From NCBI GenBank assembly GCA_002724925.1, contig PBQA01000014.1, positions 1 through 64,000 on the forward strand: 64,000 nucleotides of DNA, in the 5' to 3' direction. Positions 20,578 to 29,229 of the stretch are shown here, one piece after another. Each line of letters starts with the position of its first letter. The first letter of the stretch is position 1. The position numbers and the translations under genes were made by a program. The notes below the pieces were generated by a model that was given only the letters and a program-made list of their open reading frames with translations, made no database searches and was not told where the DNA came from. The stretch is from Oceanospirillaceae bacterium. GTDB lineage: Bacteria; Pseudomonadota; Gammaproteobacteria; Pseudomonadales; Oceanobacteraceae.

Positions 20578-23076
20578 TCAGAACGGGGTCTGTATTTCCG
20601 GGGCGTGACGGGTAAGTGCCTGCTTCAACAATGCCTGAATGCGAGCGACCGTTTCTTCTGATTCTCCGGCAAAGCGAAGCGTCAGTCGTGGAGTTGTATT
20701 GGACGCACGCACCAGCCCCCAGCCATCACTGAATTCAATACGCAGGCCATCTACAGTAAAGACACGACCTTCGGCGGTCAGATCGGCATCGGTTCTCAGG
20801 GCTTCAATGAGGGAGAACTTCTCCGCTTCTGTCGTCGTGATGGTCAGTTCTGGGGTACTAACATCTTCTGGTAGCGCCTCGCAGACATTGGCGACGGAGT
20901 CGTTGCGAGTGGATAGAATTTCCAACATACGAGCGCCGGTGTAGAGACCATCGTCAAACCCGTACCAGCGTTCTGCGATATAAAAGTGACCACTGAATTC
21001 ACCACCGATAACCGCATTCACTTCTTTAAGTTTTCGCTTCATCAGAGAGTGGCCGGTTTTCCACATTGTTGGGCGTCCACCCAGGCGGTTAATTAATGGG
21101 GCGAGGTGGCGGGATGACTTCACATCAAAGAGAACATCTGCACCCGGGCGACGAGGCAGAATATCTTCGAGTAATAACATCATCATGCGATCTGGCCAGA
21201 TGATGTTTCCTTCGTTATCAATCATCAGGACGCGGTCACCGTCACCGTCGAAGGCGAAACCAAGATCGGCACCGTGAATAAGAACAGCGTTCTTCAGGTC
21301 TTCAAGGTTTTCTGGTTCGCCCGGATCGGGGTGATGATTCGGGAAATGGCCATCAACATCGCAGTAAAGCTCGGTGACATCGGCACCCAATTCACGGAAA
21401 AGCTCCGCAGCGAGCGGCCCACTGACGCCGTTGCCAGCATCAATAACGATCTTCATTTCACGAGCGACCTGAACATCATCAGTAATGCGTTCCAGGTATT
21501 TATCTTTAATAGAGTCCTGTCGCGCACCAGCATAGCCCTGGGTGTAGTCTTGGTTGCGAATGCGCTGGGCCAGATCCTGTATTTCCTGTTCGGACAGAGG
21601 TTGTTGATCAATTACCGCTTTGAAGCCGTTATATTCAGCTGGGTTGTGGCTGCCTGTCACCATGACGCCACACGGCGTATCTGATTCAAAGCACGCGAAG
21701 TAGAGCGCTCCGGTAGGCAGCATCCCGAGTCGGTTTACACTGCATCCTACGCTCAGTAACCCATCCTGCAGAACTTTTGCCAGGTGTTCGCTGGAAAGTC
21801 GGCCATCCCAGGCGAGGTTAATGCGCTCAAATCCGCGCTGGCGAACGGCACTTCCTAAGGCTTTACCAATATTGCGGACGATGTCGTCATCAAGCTCTTT
21901 TTCAACGATGCCGCGAATATCGTAGGCGCGGAAAATATGATCGGGGAAGCTGTTTTCCAGCGACGGAAAATCAAGGGGTTTACCGTCGTAAGTCGCGGAT
22001 GTTTCGCGAATTTCAGGGCGCTCCGGCTCTTCATCAATTTCGGGCAGATCGTCACGGGTACGGGCTTTCGGTGTGGCTTTGACGCTGGCGGTTTTCAGAC
22101 TGGTTTCAGCGCTGCTAAGGCGATCGAAAACCTGTTCACTGGCGAGTCGCACGTCATCGGCGAGATCATTGAACAGCTTAAGACTGAACCCCGGATTCTC
22201 GCGAATTTCTTCTTTGAAAAAACGTTCGAGGAATTGCTGAAAATGACGATGATTCTTCTGCAGGATGCGTTTTTGAATAAACAGCAGTACGAGCAAAGCA
22301 CTCAGTGTCGCAACCAGGGAAAGAATCCACGGGAAAGACAGATCAAGGAGCGAGACCACCGGACGGTGATCAGAAGGTGTATAAGTCAGAAACCAGTAAT
22401 CATTGATCGGGCGGGTGACTGGCCTCGCACTTTTAACCGGCGTTGCTCCGGCACTGAACACTTCAATGCCCGAGCTTTCTTGTGGGGTCAGTTTCTGCAT
22501 CACCTGAATCTGGCCAAGATCGCCAGAGACAGACGAGCGGAATGCGTTCAGCCAGTCGCGGCCATAACGCACGAGCAATACACCCTGAGGTTTGCCTGTG
22601 GCAGGTACCGGGCTGGCCCAGAAAAAGCTTTGCTCGCCGTTAATATTAACCGCTTCCAGCTTCATGTCATCGCCACGCAGAGTGCGGTTGACCAGATCCT
22701 GGACGGCGAAGCTGAACTCGGTCTGCAGGTTCTGCGATTGTGACGGGGTAAGCAGACGAATATCTTCGGTGCCGGGCAGCAAGCTTTTCAGGTCGCTCAG
22801 CCAGGTGCGGTTGCCCGTCTCTAGCGAATCTAACGTTGCTTCATGACTACTTGCCGCCAATTGCAGACGCTTGGTGTCTGTCAGGCGTGTTTTCAGTGCA
22901 AGGGCAGCCTGAGAGGCAACGGCTTCAGAGAATGCAGAGTCGACATCGGACTGCGTCAGCAGGTTGATCTGAACACTTTGCAGAGCATAGCCACTGGCGA
23001 TAAACAGCAGTGCCAGCCAGATTGCTATCCGGCTGTACGTCACGATGGTAAGAGCCTTCTTGCGAGGCGCTGACAT
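20578..23076 (-). CDS. algC: Phosphomannomutase/phosphoglucomutase AlgC with N-terminal membrane-anchored extracytoplasmic domain
   Basis: This 832-residue protein combines two parts. Residues ~16-32 and ~246-268 are membrane segments bracketing a ~210-residue extracytoplasmic region, followed by a charged cytoplasmic linker (to ~370). The C-terminal ~450 residues are an alpha-D-phosphohexomutase: IFRAYDIRG, catalytic TGSHNP with Ser476, metal-binding FAFDGDGDR and sugar-binding GGEFSGH are present. It interconverts mannose-6-P/mannose-1-P and glucose-6-P/glucose-1-P for polysaccharide and LPS precursors. Long AlgC forms of this kind are also annotated in pseudomonads. GGGAGA precedes the ATG. 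It lies between dut and argB. Confidence 0.93.
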   Translation of the reverse strand: MSAPRKKALTIVTYSRIAIWLALLFIASGYALQSVQINLLTQSDVDSAFSEAVASQAALALKTRLTDTKRLQLAASSHEATLDSLETGNRTWLSDLKSLLPGTEDIRLLTPSQSQNLQTEFSFAVQDLVNRTLRGDDMKLEAVNINGEQSFFWASPVPATGKPQGVLLVRYGRDWLNAFRSSVSGDLGQIQVMQKLTPQESSGIEVFSAGATPVKSARPVTRPINDYWFLTYTPSDHRPVVSLLDLSFPWILSLVATLSALLVLLFIQKRILQKNHRHFQQFLERFFKEEIRENPGFSLKLFNDLADDVRLASEQVFDRLSSAETSLKTASVKATPKARTRDDLPEIDEEPERPEIRETSATYDGKPLDFPSLENSFPDHIFRAYDIRGIVEKELDDDIVRNIGKALGSAVRQRGFERINLAWDGRLSSEHLAKVLQDGLLSVGCSVNRLGMLPTGALYFACFESDTPCGVMVTGSHNPAEYNGFKAVIDQQPLSEQEIQDLAQRIRNQDYTQGYAGARQDSIKDKYLERITDDVQVAREMKIVIDAGNGVSGPLAAELFRELGADVTELYCDVDGHFPNHHPDPGEPENLEDLKNAVLIHGADLGFAFDGDGDRVLMIDNEGNIIWPDRMMMLLLEDILPRRPGADVLFDVKSSRHLAPLINRLGGRPTMWKTGHSLMKRKLKEVNAVIGGEFSGHFYIAERWYGFDDGLYTGARMLEILSTRNDSVANVCEALPEDVSTPELTITTTEAEKFSLIEALRTDADLTAEGRVFTVDGLRIEFSDGWGLVRASNTTPRLTLRFAGESEETVARIQALLKQALTRHAPEIQTPF

Positions 23077-23143
23077 ATTGCTCTCCCTGAGCCACTCAGG
23101 CTGCGTGGTGATTTATTATTGTTCCCCCTGCTTTATAGCAGGT

Positions 23144-23599
23144 TTAGCCGCGCCCGGAGTGTCCAAAGCCGCCGCTGCCGCGTTCGGTTTCCTGAAATTC
23201 TTCTACGACTTCAAAGGAAGCCTGCACCACAGGAACAAGAACGAATTGCGCGATGCGCTCACCCACTTCGACGGTGAAAGGTTCTTTGCCGCGATTCCAG
23301 CAACTGACCATTAATTCACCCTGATAATCGGAGTCGATTAACCCGACGAGGTTGCCCAGAACAATACCATGCTTATGGCCAAGGCCTGAGCGGGGCAGAA
23401 TAATGCCTGCCAGCGCGGGGTCCTCAATGTATACAGATAAGCCGGTTTTCAATAAAACTGTGTCACCCGGATTCAGGGTGACGGCTTCGTCCATACAGGC
23501 GCGCAGGTCGAGACCAGCAGAGCCACCCGTGGCGTACTCTGGCAGTGGAATATCGTTACCAATTCGTGGATCGAGAATTTTTACCTGCAGCTTTTGCAT
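23144..23599 (-). CDS. dut: dUTP diphosphatase
   Basis: This enzyme hydrolyses dUTP to dUMP and pyrophosphate, keeping uracil out of DNA and feeding dTMP synthesis. The 151-residue trimeric-type protein shows motif 1 GSAGLDLRA, motif 2 [10 protein letters not shown], motif 3 [11 protein letters not shown], motif 4 [11 protein letters not shown], and the C-terminal P-loop-like motif 5 [11 protein letters not shown]. The frame is open to 23752, overlapping coaBC, but AAGGAA sets the ATG at 23599, which gives the standard length. coaBC lies 47 bp upstream. Confidence 0.97.
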   Translation of the reverse strand: MQKLQVKILDPRIGNDIPLPEYATGGSAGLDLRACMDEAVTLNPGDTVLLKTGLSVYIEDPALAGIILPRSGLGHKHGIVLGNLVGLIDSDYQGELMVSCWNRGKEPFTVEVGERIAQFVLVPVVQASFEVVEEFQETERGSGGFGHSGRG

Positions 23600-23646
23600 T
23601 ACGTTTCCTTCAGCAGTTATTTGTTCGGCAGTCAGTGTTACATTCG

Positions 23647-24870
23647 TTATTGCGACGAATCCGGTCGGAAGTGATCGGCGACGAGCCCTATCAATTCGCG
23701 GGCGAGGATCTGTTTGTTCATCACGTCGAACTGGCGTTGCCCCTCCGGCCAATAGACGTTTACCGCATTGTTATCGCTATTAAAACCAATGTCGCTTCGT
23801 GACACATCATTGGCAACAATCATATCGAGGTTTTTGCGAGCCAGCTTACCCCGTGCGTAGTGCTCGACGTCCTGCGTCTCAGCAGCAAAACCCACGGTAA
23901 AAGGGTGCGGCGTATGCGCTGCAACCGTGGCGACGATATCCGGGTTTTTGACCAGCTGAATCGACATCTCGTCGGCGGATTTTTTCACTTTCTGGTCTGC
24001 GACCTTGGCGGGGCGATAGTCTGCTACGGCGGCGGAGGCGATGAAAATCTCGCAGTGCTCAAGCTCAGATTCGGCAGCCTGCAGCATATCCAGAGCGCTA
24101 TTCACCCGTACTACTTTAACCCTGTCAGGAGCATCCAGTGTGACTGGGCCGCTGATCAGAGTCACCCGCGCTCCGGCATCCCGAGCGGCTTCCGCCAGGG
24201 CGTACCCCATTTTTCCTGAGCTGTGATTTGTGATGTAACGAACCGGGTCGATGGCTTCCCGAGTCGGACCTGCGGTGATGACAACACTGACACCGGCGAG
24301 TGCACCCGACTCAAACTGATTGGCAACTGCTTCGGCAATTAATGCCGGCTCCATCATTCGCCCGGGGCCAACGTCGCCACAGGCTTGTTCACCAGCATCG
24401 GGGCCGATTATGGTCAGGTTCTCTTTGTGAGCAGCCTGTAGGCGCTCCACATTGGCCTGAGTTACCGGGTCACGCCACATCGCCTGGTTCATTGCAGGAG
24501 CAATGCAGAGAGGTGCGTCGGTTGCCAGGCATACCGTTGTGAGAAGGTCGTTACCCATCCCTTGAGCCAGGCGTGCTATCAGGTTGGCGCTGGCGGGAGC
24601 AATCAGCAACAGGTCAGCCCACTTGGCGAGTTCGATGTGCCCCATTCCGGCCTCGGCTTCAGGGTCCAGCAAGGCATAGTGAACCGGATTGCCGGACAGT
24701 GCCTGCATGGTAAGCGGCGTGATAAATTCCCGGGCACCGTCGGTCATAATAACCCGCACATCTGCCCCGGCTTTTTTCAGTTCCCGTACCAGTTCTGCAC
24801 TTTTGTAGGCGGCAATGCCCCCACTGATACCCAGCAGGATTCGACGATTGCAGAGTTGTTGCATTTTCAT
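23647..24870 (-). CDS. coaBC: Bifunctional phosphopantothenoylcysteine decarboxylase/phosphopantothenate-cysteine ligase
   Basis: It catalyses two steps of coenzyme A synthesis. The 407-residue product has an FMN-dependent CoaC domain ([19 protein letters not shown], with catalytic His in [20 protein letters not shown] and PAMNQAMW). The CoaB domain follows ([33 protein letters not shown], and the Lys-bearing [11 protein letters not shown]). The start at 24870 or the ATG two codons later (24864) fits the usual N terminus; the ribosome-binding site is weak. It is divergent from radC, with only 78 bp between starts. Confidence 0.96.
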   Translation of the reverse strand: MKMQQLCNRRILLGISGGIAAYKSAELVRELKKAGADVRVIMTDGAREFITPLTMQALSGNPVHYALLDPEAEAGMGHIELAKWADLLLIAPASANLIARLAQGMGNDLLTTVCLATDAPLCIAPAMNQAMWRDPVTQANVERLQAAHKENLTIIGPDAGEQACGDVGPGRMMEPALIAEAVANQFESGALAGVSVVITAGPTREAIDPVRYITNHSSGKMGYALAEAARDAGARVTLISGPVTLDAPDRVKVVRVNSALDMLQAAESELEHCEIFIASAAVADYRPAKVADQKVKKSADEMSIQLVKNPDIVATVAAHTPHPFTVGFAAETQDVEHYARGKLARKNLDMIVANDVSRSDIGFNSDNNAVNVYWPEGQRQFDVMNKQILARELIGLVADHFRPDSSQ

Positions 24871-24948
24871 GGTAGAAACAGCCTGACCTGAAAAAAAATT
24901 CAGTATATCGTAGAGCCATACTCCAATCACACCTACAAGGAGGTAGGG

Positions 24949-25623
24949 ATGGCGATTACGGACTGGCCAGCGAGCGAGCGTCCACGCGAAAAGTTACTTG
25001 AGAGTGGTCCAGGAGCACTCTCAGATGCTGAATTACTGGCGATCTTTCTACGTACTGGCGTTAAGGGGAAGAGTGCCGTCGATCTTGCACGGGAGCTGTT
25101 AACCGACTTTGGCGGTCTGCGGCCTTTACTGACAGCCAGTCAGGCAGATTTCTGTCAGCCTCTGGGGCTGGGAGCGGCCAAGTTCGCGCAATTGCAGGCG
25201 GTGCTGGAAATGGCACGCCGACACCTGGCTCAGGGAATGCAACGTGGCGATGCCTTGAGCAGCCCACAGGACACCGAGCGTTACTTGCAGTCACAACTCA
25301 GAGATCGCGACTACGAAGTCTTTGCCTGCCTCTTTCTGGATAATCAAAACCGGGTCATACGGTATCGCGAGTTATTCCGGGGCACGATCGATGCGGCAGC
25401 GGTCTACCCGCGGGAGGTTGTTAAACAGGCCCTTGCTGAAGGGGCTGCCGCGGTGATACTGGCGCACAATCATCCCTCCGGAGTGGCAGAACCCAGTGGG
25501 GCTGATCGTTCCATTACAGAGCGCCTGCAGCAGGCACTGGGGTTGATGGATATCCGGGTATTGGATCATTTGGTGGTTGGTGATGGTCATACCGTCTCTT
25601 TCGCCCAGCGTGGCTGGCTCTAG
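24949..25623 (+). CDS. radC: RadC family JAB/MPN-domain protein
   Basis: This 224-residue protein has an N-terminal UPF0758 helix-hairpin-helix region ([30 protein letters not shown]). The C-terminal JAMM metalloprotease-like domain carries the zinc motif [14 protein letters not shown], with an upstream Glu in [24 protein letters not shown] before the ATG is a strong ribosome-binding site. Despite its name, no role in DNA repair has been established for the family. It lies in the usual coaBC-radC-rpmB-rpmG order. Confidence 0.95.
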   Translation: MAITDWPASERPREKLLESGPGALSDAELLAIFLRTGVKGKSAVDLARELLTDFGGLRPLLTASQADFCQPLGLGAAKFAQLQAVLEMARRHLAQGMQRGDALSSPQDTERYLQSQLRDRDYEVFACLFLDNQNRVIRYRELFRGTIDAAAVYPREVVKQALAEGAAAVILAHNHPSGVAEPSGADRSITERLQQALGLMDIRVLDHLVVGDGHTVSFAQRGWL

Positions 25624-25680
25624 AGAGCTTTGAAGAGCGATTCAGCGCTTCGGAATATTGTGTAAAAAATACACTTTTGC

Positions 25681-25709
25681 TTGCGGGGGTGTCTGCGTTT
25701 TGGTATAAA
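25681..25709 (+). promoter_or_regulatory. Promoter of the rpmB-rpmG operon
   Basis: TTGCGG (25681-25686) and TATAAA (25704-25709) are separated by exactly 17 bp. The predicted start site, near 25716, gives a leader of about 108 nt before rpmB, long enough for leader control, although no known ribosomal-protein leader structure was recognised. Confidence 0.65.
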
Positions 25710-25823
25710 GCGCAACTCTTTTCAGCCAGGGCCGTCTACGGTCATCATAAAGTGATGAGCTAACGCCCACGGTTGGTAACGAATTAAATCTGTTCGATAC
25801 ACACAAAATCGGGGCGATGAACC

Positions 25824-26060
25824 ATGTCTAAGGTTTGCCAAGTTACAGGAAAAGGTCCTGTTTCCGGGAACAACGTTTCCCACTCACAGATCAAAACCAA
25901 GCGTCGCTTTCTGCCGAACCTGCAGAGCCACCGCTTCTGGGTTGAAAGCGAAAACCGTTTCGTACGTCTGCGTATCTCTACTAAGGGTATGCGTATCATC
26001 GATAAGAAAGGTATCGATGTAGTACTGGCAGAGCTGCGTGCACGCGGCGAAAAAGTCTAA
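25824..26060 (+). CDS. rpmB: 50S ribosomal protein L28
   Basis: This 78-residue protein begins [20 protein letters not shown], followed by [15 protein letters not shown], the classic L28 pattern. Only one Cys is present, so this is the zinc-free form. It is followed after 11 bp by rpmG, the invariant pair. Confidence 0.98.
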   Translation: MSKVCQVTGKGPVSGNNVSHSQIKTKRRFLPNLQSHRFWVESENRFVRLRISTKGMRIIDKKGIDVVLAELRARGEKV

Positions 26061-26071
26061 GGAGACCTGTT

Positions 26072-26230
26072 ATGCCACGCGATAAGATCCGTCTTGTATC
26101 AAGTGCCGGTACCGGTCACTTCTATACTACTGACAAAAACAAGCGCACCATGCCTGAGAAATTCGAGATCAAGAAATTTGATCCTGTAGTTCGCAAGCAC
26201 GTTGCGTACAAAGAAGCTAAGATCAAGTAA
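26072..26230 (+). CDS. rpmG: 50S ribosomal protein L33
   Basis: A 52-residue frame opens with ATG at 26072, preceded by AAGGAGACC, and closes with TAA at 26228-26230. The product begins [20 protein letters not shown] and continues with the basic [17 protein letters not shown] segment. It has no Cys, so it is the C-minus (zinc-independent) L33. It overlaps no other gene and is followed by a strong terminator. Confidence 0.97.
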   Translation: MPRDKIRLVSSAGTGHFYTTDKNKRTMPEKFEIKKFDPVVRKHVAYKEAKIK

Positions 26231-26250
26231 TTGATCTGACTTCTGAAAGA

Positions 26251-26274
26251 ACCCGGCTCCGGCCGGGTTTTTTT
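26251..26274 (+). terminator. Intrinsic terminator of rpmB-rpmG
   Basis: The stem ACCCGGC / GCCGGGT with a TCCG loop is followed by seven Ts, 21 bp after the rpmG stop. Confidence 0.95.
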
Positions 26275-26337
26275 ATGCCTGCATTTCTCTCGCCCAGAGC
26301 GGTAAACTAGCCCTTCACTCATACCATTGTTGTTTGT

Positions 26338-27147
26338 ATGCCAGAACTTCCGGAAGTTGAAACCACCCTGCGCGGCATCAGCCCATATCTGAAGGGGCAG
26401 ACCATTACGCGCATTGATGTCCGCCAGCCCAAATTACGCTGGCCAGTAGAAAATGAAGTGCAACAGCTGGTCGGACAGACGGTCGACAGCCTGACCCGCC
26501 GGTCAAAGTATATTCTGGTGAAAACCGCCGTGGGCACGGCCATCTGGCATCTGGGTATGTCAGGCTCTCTGCGCTTAGTTGATCCTTCGGCGCCAGCGAT
26601 GAAGCACGATCACATTGACTGGCACCTGAGCAATGGTCGCGTACTGCGCTATCACGACCCGAGGCGCTTCGGTGCGCTGCTCTGGGTCGCGCCGGGGGAA
26701 ACCTCTGAGCATCTGAATCATCTTGGCCCTGAGCCTCTGTCGGATGACTTTGATGATTCTCACCTGTTTCAGAAGAGTCGTGGCAAGTCGCAAGCCGTGA
26801 AAACCTTCATCATGGATGGTCGTATTGTTGTCGGTGTTGGCAATATTTACGCGAATGAGAGCCTTTTTCTGGCAGGCATTCGTCCGCAGACCCCCGCAGG
26901 GAAGATCAGCAAGGCTCGCTATCAAAGGCTGACACAGACCATTCAACAGGTATTGGGTGCGGCGATAGAGCAGGGCGGGACGACTTTACGTGACTTCGTT
27001 GGGGGCGATGGTAAACCGGGCTATTTTGCGCAGCAGCTTTATGTCTACGGGCGCGGCGGCGAAGAGTGTAAAAACTGCGCCACCACGCTGAAAGAGATCC
27101 GTCAGGGCCAGCGTGCGACCGTCTACTGCCCAAAATGTCAGCGTTAA
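26338..27147 (+). CDS. mutM: Formamidopyrimidine-DNA glycosylase (Fpg/MutM)
   Basis: This enzyme removes 8-oxoguanine and formamidopyrimidines and nicks the abasic site. The 269-residue protein starts [14 protein letters not shown], with catalytic Pro2 and Glu3. [10 protein letters not shown], the Lys-containing beta-hairpin, and [13 protein letters not shown] are conserved. The C-terminal zinc finger has two CxxC pairs (CKNC and CPKC). There is no evident Shine-Dalgarno sequence before the ATG, so the mRNA may be almost leaderless. The conserved Pro2 leaves no doubt about the start. Confidence 0.97.
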   Translation: MPELPEVETTLRGISPYLKGQTITRIDVRQPKLRWPVENEVQQLVGQTVDSLTRRSKYILVKTAVGTAIWHLGMSGSLRLVDPSAPAMKHDHIDWHLSNGRVLRYHDPRRFGALLWVAPGETSEHLNHLGPEPLSDDFDDSHLFQKSRGKSQAVKTFIMDGRIVVGVGNIYANESLFLAGIRPQTPAGKISKARYQRLTQTIQQVLGAAIEQGGTTLRDFVGGDGKPGYFAQQLYVYGRGGEECKNCATTLKEIRQGQRATVYCPKCQR

Positions 27148-27298
27148 TCCAAAAAAGCGCGCGCTACGTATCTGCTTGTACTACTTTTTAGTGTATTGGT
27201 TTTTACTGTACTACTCATCAAGCTACTTTTTGATTCAGTGCAGATAGCAGGCGACGCCGCCATGACAAAAACAACAAGCATGCTGCGGGAGGCAATGA

Positions 27299-27814
27299 AT
27301 GCCAAGGATCTCGACCCCATTCATTATGGATATTGAAGCGTCTGGCTTTGGCCCGGACAGTTACCCTATTGAAGTCGGTCTGGCGTTAGGGGATGGTTCT
27401 CGCTTCTGTTCTCTGATCGTTCCGGCGGAACACTGGACCCACTGGGATACATCGGCGCAGGGGGTTCACAATATATCCCGTGAGATGCTGGCGCGCCACG
27501 GAAGTCATGTTCACCAGGTTGCGACCGAACTCAATGCGATGTTGAGTGGTAAAACGGTGTACAGCGATGGCTGGGTAGTCGATAAACCTTGGTTGATCCG
27601 CCTGTTTGATGCTGCCGGGATCAATATGCAGTTTCAGATCAGCCCGATCGAAGTGATCATGACTGAGCCTCAGATTCTGCTCTGGGACGAGACCAAGGCG
27701 AGACTGACGCAGGAAGCGAGTATCCCTCGTCACCGTGCCAGTAATGATGCTTGGTTAATTCAGGAGACCTACCGCCACACTCTGTCAGAGCTGACGGCAG
27801 AAGCGGCAGGTTAA
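27299..27814 (+). CDS. DEDDh-type 3'-5' exonuclease domain protein
   Basis: This 171-residue protein is a stand-alone RNase T/DnaQ-fold domain. The ExoI motif is FIMDIEASGFG (Asp11, Glu13). ExoII is YSDGWVVDKPW (Asp90 or Asp95), and ExoIII is HRASNDAW (His145, Asp150), so all four DEDDh metal ligands can be assigned. The substrate (DNA, RNA or short oligonucleotides) cannot be told. GGGAGG lies six bases before the ATG at 27299. It lies 151 bp after mutM and is convergent with osmC. Confidence 0.75.
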   Translation: MPRISTPFIMDIEASGFGPDSYPIEVGLALGDGSRFCSLIVPAEHWTHWDTSAQGVHNISREMLARHGSHVHQVATELNAMLSGKTVYSDGWVVDKPWLIRLFDAAGINMQFQISPIEVIMTEPQILLWDETKARLTQEASIPRHRASNDAWLIQETYRHTLSELTAEAAG

Positions 27815-27828
27815 GAGAACCTGCCGCT
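27802..27828. promoter_or_regulatory. 11-bp perfect hairpin spanning the exonuclease stop codon
   Basis: AGCGGCAGGTT and AACCTGCCGCT flank AAGAG, and the TAA stop lies at the stem-loop junction. There is no T-tract on either strand, so it is not a canonical terminator. It may protect the mRNA 3' end or separate the convergent osmC transcript. Confidence 0.5.
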
Positions 27829-27846
27829 GTCTCACTGACACCTGAA

Positions 27847-28278
27847 TTATTGATTCAGGATGTATTCGAGCGTGATTTCGGTATCCAGTAATTTAGAAAT
27901 CGGACAGTTCGCTTTTGCTGTCTGAGCGATACGCTCAAATTCGTCACCGTCAATGTCATCCACTTGTGCCGTCAGGCTCAGGGCGGACTTCGTCACGGTG
28001 AAACCGTCACCGTCTTTATCGAGAGATACATCGGCCTCGGTTTTCAGCTGACCACTGGAGTAACCTTCTCCCTCAAGAGCAAACGACAACGCCATGGTGA
28101 AACAACTGGCGTGAGCCGCGGCGATTAATTCTTCCGGGTTGGTTCCGGGCTGATCTTCGAAGCGGGTGTTAAAACCGTATGGCTGATCTTTTAATGCACC
28201 GGACTCAGTCGATACGCTGGCTTTCGCTTTCTTGCCGAGTGAATGATAAATCGCTGACGCTTTTTTGATGATGCTCAT
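27847..28278 (-). CDS. osmC: OsmC family organic hydroperoxide peroxidase
   Basis: OsmC/Ohr proteins reduce organic hydroperoxides through two redox cysteines. The 143-residue product has both: AAHASCFTMALS (peroxidatic) and TAKANCPISKLL (resolving). Length and the start MSIIKKASAIYHS resemble E. coli OsmC more than Ohr. GGGAG before 28278 decides this ATG over the open extension to 28290. No thiol-dependent MarR regulator is adjacent. Confidence 0.93.
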   Translation of the reverse strand: MSIIKKASAIYHSLGKKAKASVSTESGALKDQPYGFNTRFEDQPGTNPEELIAAAHASCFTMALSFALEGEGYSSGQLKTEADVSLDKDGDGFTVTKSALSLTAQVDDIDGDEFERIAQTAKANCPISKLLDTEITLEYILNQ

Positions 28279-28378
28279 ACTGACTCCCAATAAATAGTGA
28301 TACAGATTGGGAGTGGGGGGCGGGTGTTAAAGTTCCTGCTTTCTTTCTGGTGAGGTCAAACGGCCTGCATGATCGCAG

Positions 28379-29137
28379 TTAAAGAAAAGACTTTAACCAC
28401 TGCCAGGCTCTGCCCATGGTTTCGTAAAAAGCTCGCTCGGTTTTGTAGAGGCCAGTTGCGTCCAGTCGCCAGTCACTGTGATGTTCTCCGATAAACATCG
28501 CTGGGGCGGGAATTGGGTTCAGCCCTTCGCGCTCGAAGAACACGGTCGCACGTTTTAGATGGGCTGCCTCGGTTACCAGAGCGAAACGCTTATTTCTCAA
28601 TAGTGGTTCTGTCAGCGACGCTTCATTTTCAGTGTCACGTGCGGTCGGGAATGCAAATATGCGTAACGGGTCAATACCGCGGTCAATAGCCGCCTGCTGA
28701 AGAATTTCTGCATGGGGTTTTGTTGCACTGAAACCAGCGTAGCCGGTCACAATCAGAATCGCGTCGGGATTTGCGCGCAATATCCTCAGGCCTTCTGACA
28801 AACGATACATGGCTGAACTACCTAAACTCATAAACGCTGGGCTTTCTGCTGGAGCACTCTGGCTGGCGCTACCAAGTACTACCACAGCATCGACAGGTTG
28901 CTTTATATCAAACACTGGATAATGACTTTCATGGGGTGCAATTAACCGGTCAGCCACCGGATTAAATGCACTGACTGCGAGGAGTAAAAATGCGCTGAAA
29001 AATGCCAGCCGTGATTTTATCGGTGCTCGCGAAAACCACCACAAGCCGAGAAGTATACACAGCAGAGTCAGCGGCACTGGCATCAGTGTCATGCCGACCA
29101 GTTTTTTTAGAATAAACGTAATGCTCTGAGATTCCAT
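28379..29137 (-). CDS. ElyC/SanA/YdcF family (DUF218) membrane protein
   Basis: This 252-residue protein has two N-terminal membrane segments (about 15-35 and 42-60) followed by a periplasmic DUF218 domain. VDAVVVLGSA, ILIVTGYAG and ALVTEAAHLKRATVFFEREG are the core blocks. The two-helix arrangement matches ElyC (YcbC), which influences lipid-carrier and peptidoglycan metabolism. The enzymatic reaction is not established. The start at 29137 has only a weak ribosome-binding site. It is divergent from the PhoD-like gene, 92 bp away. Confidence 0.85.
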   Translation of the reverse strand: MESQSITFILKKLVGMTLMPVPLTLLCILLGLWWFSRAPIKSRLAFFSAFLLLAVSAFNPVADRLIAPHESHYPVFDIKQPVDAVVVLGSASQSAPAESPAFMSLGSSAMYRLSEGLRILRANPDAILIVTGYAGFSATKPHAEILQQAAIDRGIDPLRIFAFPTARDTENEASLTEPLLRNKRFALVTEAAHLKRATVFFEREGLNPIPAPAMFIGEHHSDWRLDATGLYKTERAFYETMGRAWQWLKSFL

Positions 29138-29229
29138 CGACGGCTCTTATCGGGTCTGACTATAGGGCTTCATGTAGCTGACATCTTTGCACTTCAGTAT
29201 ACCGGGCTGATTTTCAAGGAGTAGTCATT

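Noticed and set aside
21937-22743. 268-codon open frame antisense to algC
   Set aside because: It is a shadow of a well-supported gene, with low-complexity composition and no recognisable domain.
27148-27298. Short gene between mutM and the exonuclease
   Set aside because: A 24-codon frame exists but lacks a ribosome-binding site of its own and overlaps the exonuclease start; the rest is AT-rich with TACTACTTTT-like repeats.
27802-27828. Intrinsic terminator
   Set aside because: The stem is perfect but no T-tract follows on either strand.
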